Below are positions 16,557 to 20,000 of a DNA stretch of 20,000 bases, piece after piece. The DNA is from Prorocentrum cordatum (lineage: Eukaryota > Sar > Dinophyceae > Prorocentrales > Prorocentraceae): NCBI GenBank assembly GCA_963575745.1, contig CAUYUJ010010453.1, forward strand, positions 1 to 20,000, in the 5' to 3' direction. The first letter of the stretch is position 1. Every line of letters begins with the position of its first letter. The position numbers and the translations under genes were made by a program. Below the pieces are notes generated by a model that did no database searches, was not told where the DNA came from, and saw nothing but the letters and a program-made list of their open reading frames with translations.

Positions 16557-16676
16557 TCAATACCTCTTGAGCCCCCACACCCGCCGGGGCTGCCGTCGCG
16601 GCGAGGTCGCGTCTGCGAGCCACGTGTGCGTCTGGGCGCACCTTCAACGAATCAAGGAAGCTTCGGCGCGGCGATG
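16557..16676. repeat. Dispersed module B, copy 2
   Basis: Matches 11205-11325 from tcaatacctcttga through gccgtcgcggcgaggtcgcg to gcggcgatg. Like copy 1 it is preceded by a run of G. Confidence 0.85.
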
Positions 16677-17044
16677 TGACGGGTCCCGGAGGTCGAGATC
16701 GAGGGGAAACGCCGGGATTGAACAGTTCATACCGTTGGAGGTCCGGGGAGGGCGTGGGGGGGGAGTCGTGAGCCCGTCCCTGAAATGGAAGAAGCGGGTT
16801 GGAAGAGGATTCGCTCTGAATCTTTCGCTCTCTAAAGGACTGGTGGGATTCGCATCGTCGGAGCTCCAGTGAGCTGCTTCCTCTCCCGGCAAGGGCCCCG
16901 CCTGGGCAGCGCGGCTCGCGCAGCGCCCGGGGCCCCTCGGCCGCGGCTGCGCGGAGCTCCGCCGGGGACCCGCGCGCTCCGGCGCCGACCGAGCGCCCAG
17001 GCGCAGGGGCCACTGCGATCCGATGGGTCCGATGCGATGTCGAC
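16677..17044. other. Very GC-rich sequence without supported gene
   Basis: Both strands have open frames because of high GC content. The translations are Arg/Pro/Ala/Gly-rich without motif. Nothing else was recognised. Confidence 0.45.
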
Positions 17045-17243
17045 ACTCGGGCCGGACGAAAGGGGGGGATGGGGAAAGGGGGGGTTACGAAATCTGCTGC
17101 ATGCAGCTGGTTTCGGCCCCACCGAGGGGCCCATTCCTCGATACATGGCCGCCTCCGGCGCCGGGAGGCGCCAGGAAAACCAGCTGCGTGGGCTGATTCT
17201 CACCCCCCCCCTTTGCTATCCCCCCCTTTCGCCCGACCCGAGA
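17045..17243. repeat. About 200-bp foldback with nested arms
   Basis: Outer arms 17045-17086 and 17201-17243 are complementary over about 40 nt, including cgaaaggggggga against its complement. Inner arms GCAGCTGGTTT (17103-17113) and AAACCAGCTGC (17177-17187) pair perfectly. Both pairs share a midpoint near 17144-17145, so they form one structure. A further local palindrome around GGCGCC (17157-17162) lies in the loop. Long G and C runs form the stem. No coding content. Confidence 0.8.
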
Positions 17244-17723
17244 CACCGGCCGGCCTGCGCCGAATTGAATCCCGATAAAGGTGCGATGGAAATGGGCACG
17301 GACAGGTTGGGCACGAAGACCGACAGCATTGCTTTTCTTATCTGGCCAGGGCTCGCCGTCGGTGCCGCCGCGGGCTCTGTGCATTCGAGATAAAGTCGCC
17401 TGCCCAATTGTGGCCGCTGTCGTTTTTTTGGAACAAAATGTTGCTGGGCATCGTGTCCACTGTTTCCGTACCCATGTCGGGCGTCCAGAATCCCCACGAT
17501 TCGGTGCGGCCCGTTGCTTGCTCGCATGGCGCCTGTTGTGCCTCCCGGCGCCGCCGATGCGGTCCGACTTCGATCCCGTGCTTGTGCAGGCCGACCCGGC
17601 GAACGTGTGGGGCGTTCCAGAAGGGGCCTCGCCTTCGAGGGTCGAAGGAGTTGCCGTCTCTTCCCCGACGGAGGGCGGCGGAACGGCAGCGGAAGGCGGC
17701 GGACGTAAAATGATGGGCCTGTT
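17244..17723. other. Open but unassigned sequence
   Basis: A + strand frame is open from 17281 into the TCC tract, with a stretch (KVACPIVAAVVFLEQNVAGH, 17392-17451) that could be protein. The - strand is also open, and no motif or start context was found, so no gene is called. Confidence 0.35.
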
Positions 17724-17875
17724 TTCCACCACCACCACCGTGGGTTGGAGGGGGAGGGGGTCCTCCTCCTCCTCCTCCTCCTCCTCCTCCTCCTCCTCCT
17801 CCTCTTCCTCTTCATCGTCCTCCTCCTCGTCCTCCACCTCCTTTCCCCCTCCAACTTCTGGTGGTGGTGGTGGAA
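17724..17875. repeat. Inverted repeat enclosing a (TCC)n tract
   Basis: The left arm 17724-17758 (ttccaccaccaccacc, then gttggaggggga) is complementary to the right arm 17841-17875 (tccccctccaac, then ggtggtggtggtggaa), with a few mismatches in the middle. The loop 17761-17839 is a TCC microsatellite with TCT and TCG variants. Poly-Ser, poly-Leu and poly-Glu frames come from it. Confidence 0.85.
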
Positions 17876-17887
17876 CTTCAAGATGCC

Positions 17888-17915
17888 CCCCCAACAGATG
17901 ACGTTTTGTTGGGGG
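17888..17915. repeat. Perfect 9-bp hairpin
   Basis: CCCCCAACA (17888-17896), loop of 10 nt, TGTTGGGGG (17907-17915). It lies 12 bp beyond the preceding foldback. There is no T run after it, so it is not called a terminator. Confidence 0.75.
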
Positions 17916-18130
17916 TTCAGGGTTTTTAGAACCGATGCGCATGTCAAATTGATCCGATTCACTGAGAAGCAAAAAACACAAACAGAAACTTTGGGAGGTC
18001 TGCGCTGATTTCTTGGCGTGGCGCTGGACGCGCCTCCCTGGTGCGCGGAGCGCGCCGGGGGCGGCGCCGGAGGCGCCGCCAGGGGGCTCCAGCACCGATC
18101 CAAGACATTCGCGCGGGCCGCCGAAAGTTA

Positions 18131-18153
18131 ATACATATACATATGAACACACA

Positions 18154-18199
<46 letters not shown>

Positions 18200-18280
18200 T
18201 ATATGTATACATAGATATATACACGTGTATTTACATATTTACACACACACATATATATATACACATCTGTATATTCCTCT
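18131..18280. repeat. TA and AC microsatellites
   Basis: A pure (TA)n run at about 18158-18196, then ATATAC-type and AC repeats to 18252 and a second TA run. The 20 nt at 18254-18273 (tatatatacacatctgtata) equal 124-143 beside the first microsatellite. Confidence 0.95.
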
Positions 18281-18447
18281 TCTTATATTTTTGCAAGCCG
18301 GGTGGGGGGGAAAACCCCGTTACCTCCCCCCTTCCAAACTGGACCCCCAGGATCGCGGGTTTCTGGGCCCCCTGGACATCCTTGCCAAAGGTCTCCAGGC
18401 TCGTCCCAGACATCCCAGAAGCTTAGCCGGGTCCTGCCAGCAGGCCC

Positions 18448-19828
18448 CAAGCGATCAGAGCGGTGATCAGAGAGGCCGAAGAGAGACCCAAGACAGCACA
18501 CGAGTTCTCCAAGAAGGACCTGGATGGCTTCCAGAGGCGCCCAAGACGGCCCAGGAGGCTCTCAACAGGGCTCCCAGAATGTAAACATCGCTTCGTTCCC
18601 TCAAGAAAGCGTGCATTTTCAGCACGTTCACTGTTCGGGTCTTAGCAGCGTCCAAAACAGCCAAGAAGGCCTCCGGCATCGCCCCAAGACTGCCCAAGAG
18701 ACCCCTAAGAGCCTATAGACGGCCTGGATGGCCCCAAGACTGCCCAAGGAAACTCCAAATGAGCCAAGAAGAGGCCCAACACGCCCTCACGAGGCCCCGA
18801 AGCGATCAGAGCAGTGACCAGAAAGGCCGAAGAAAGACCCAAGACAGCACAAGAGCACTCCAAGAAGGATCGAGAGGGCCTCCAGAGAGAGGCCCCCAAG
18901 ACGGCCCGGGAGGCCCTCAACAGGGCTCTCAGAATGCAAAAATCGCTTCCATCTCTTAGGGAGACGTGCCTTTTTACCACATTTAGCAGCGCCCACAACA
19001 GCCAAAAAGGCCTCCGGTATCGCCCCAAGGCGGCCCAACAGACCCCCAAGAGAGCCTGTAGACGGCCTGGATGGCCCCAAGACTGCCCAAGGAAAACCCG
19101 CAGGAGCCAAAAAGAGGCCCAACAGGCCTTCTCAAGGCCCCGAAGCGATCAGAGCGGTGATCAGAAAGGCCGAAACAGACCCAAGACAGCACAAGAGCGC
19201 TCCAAGAAGGACCGAGAGGGCCTCCAGAGGTCTCCAAGACGACCCAGGAGGCCCTCAACAGGGCTCCCAGACTGCAAACGTCGCTTCATTACCTTCGGGA
19301 AACGTACTTTTTCAGCAAATTCGCTGTTCGGGTCTTCGCAGAGTCCATAACAGCCAAAAAGGCCTCCGGTATCGCTGCAAGACGGCCCCAGAAACCCCCA
19401 AGAGATCCTCTAGACGGCCTGGACGGCCCCAAGACTGCCCAAGGAAAACCCGCAGGAGCCAAAAAGAGGCCCAACAGGCCTTCTCAAGGCCCCGAAGCGA
19501 TCAGAGCGGTGATCAGAAAGGCCGAAACAGACCCAAGACAGCACAAGAGCGCTCCAAGAAGGACCGAGAGGGCCTCCAGAGGTCTCCAAGACGACCCAGG
19601 AGGCCCTCAACAGGGCTCCCAGACTGCAAACGTCGCTTCATTACCTTCGGGAAACGTACTTTTTCAGCAAATTCGCTGTTCGGGTCTTCGCAGAGTCCAT
19701 AACAGCCAAAAAGGCCTCCGGTATCGCTGCAAGACGGCCCCAGAAACCCCCAAGAGATCCTCTAGACGGCCTGGACGGCCCCAAGACTGCCCAAGGAAAA
19801 CCCGCAGGAGCCAAAAAGAGGCCCAACA
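18448..19828. repeat. About 350-bp tandem array (four units)
   Basis: Units begin (c)caagcgatcagagc or cgaagcgatcagagc at 18448, 18798, 19141 and 19493, with steps of about 350, 343 and 352. The first two units are diverged. The third and fourth appear identical over all bases compared. Within a unit, shorter words such as ccaagacggcccaggaggc recur. The fourth unit is interrupted at 19828 and resumes at 19991. Since 352 is not a multiple of three, the Lys/Arg/Gln-rich + frames and the Gly/Pro/Ser/Trp-rich - frames are repeat products. Diverged related sequence may start near 18340. Confidence 0.93.
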
Positions 19829-19985
19829 TTACCAGTTTGAAACATATCCCTATCCCTATGTTTGACATCACCTCACCTCGATGCCGATCCTAAGGATTCC
19901 CTCAGTTTCTGAGGGCCTATGCCTAAGATTATCCTCGCTTTTTGCTCGCCCATCTCAGGGATAGGGATAAGTTCGAGGCTGGTTA
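19829..19985. mobile_element. 157-bp non-autonomous element with terminal inverted repeats (MITE-like)
   Basis: The element interrupts a 352-bp satellite unit. The left end TTACCAGTTTGAAACATATC and the complement of the right end, TAACCAGCCTCGAACTTATC, are followed in both by CCTATCCCT, giving inverted repeats of about 30 bp. CAACA (19824-19828) is repeated at 19986-19990 and is present once in the uninterrupted unit, so it is a target duplication of 5 bp (or 4, AACA). Satellite sequence on both sides adds up to exactly 352 bp without the element. The centre is a perfect hairpin CCCTCAG-TTT-CTGAGGG (19899-19915) at the exact midpoint 19907. It has no coding capacity, so it would need a transposase from elsewhere. 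Family unknown. Confidence 0.9.
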
Positions 19986-20000
19986 CAACAGGCCTTCTCA
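19986..20000. repeat. Target duplication and resumption of the 350-bp array
   Basis: CAACA followed by ggccttctca continues the fourth satellite unit exactly where it was cut at 19828. The array runs off the window end. Confidence 0.9.

Noticed and set aside
17888-17915. Hairpin as a bacterial-type terminator
   Set aside because: No T run follows and the sequence context is eukaryotic.
17085-18264. Long - strand frames with poly-Glu and poly-Arg and a Tyr/Ile tail
   Set aside because: They join the TA microsatellite, the TCC tract and a foldback; all low-complexity parts come from repeats.
18467-19871. - strand Gly/Pro/Ser/Trp-rich frames and + strand Lys/Arg/Gln-rich frames
   Set aside because: They are products of the 350-bp tandem array, whose length is not a multiple of three; similar peptides appear in shifted frames.
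19841-19971. CCCTAT/ATAGGG words as telomere repeats
   Set aside because: Only two units occur at each end, in inverted orientation, as part of the element's terminal inverted repeats.

Overview
The window looks like nuclear DNA of a dinoflagellate, inferred from style and not from any marker gene. It is GC-rich overall and dominated by many unrelated tandem repeats and foldbacks. Open frames have codons ending mostly in G or C, and the only recognisable protein-coding remnant is broken. No bacterial operon, rRNA, tRNA or CRISPR array was seen. The exact species cannot be read from the sequence.

Layout. 1-3880 is repeat-rich and gene-free: a TATATG microsatellite, CTC and GAG triplet tracts, a 60-bp near-perfect palindrome (1512-1571), a 45-bp perfect tandem duplication and two blocks of a 14-bp minisatellite. 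3881-9740 is the only gene-like region, all on the + strand. It opens with a dispersed motif, followed by the C-terminal half of a UPF1-like superfamily 1 helicase (4032-5096) broken by two homopolymer frameshifts and a 22-bp tandem duplication. Then come about 4.4 kb of decayed reading frames of unknown family with several in-frame stops and frame changes. The last open segment ends at a strong 5' splice-site match (9622/9623). 9740-11640 holds degenerate repeats and further copies of the dispersed motif. 11640-16680 is almost wholly satellite: a 9-bp minisatellite, a 22-bp palindromic satellite of about 1.4 kb, two stacked AT-rich hairpins and a 77-bp satellite of about 1.7 kb. 16680-18280 carries two foldbacks and a TA/AC microsatellite. 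18440-20000 is a tandem array of about 350-bp units.

Most notable observations. (1) A 157-bp element with roughly 30-bp terminal inverted repeats and a 4-5 bp target duplication sits inside the last 352-bp unit; the nearly identical neighbouring unit gives the empty site, so the insertion is recent. (2) Four hairpins share a GGTTA loop and a GC/GC closing stem, while their outer three base pairs differ but always pair. (3) The helicase remnant has frame breaks that can be located to the base. (4) A motif of about 26 nt recurs four times around the gene-like region. (5) Several independent foldbacks, two of them long, point to abundant non-autonomous elements.

No intact gene system can be claimed. 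The helicase and the unknown frames behind it share strand and codon style and may be one decayed gene, but that link is inference.
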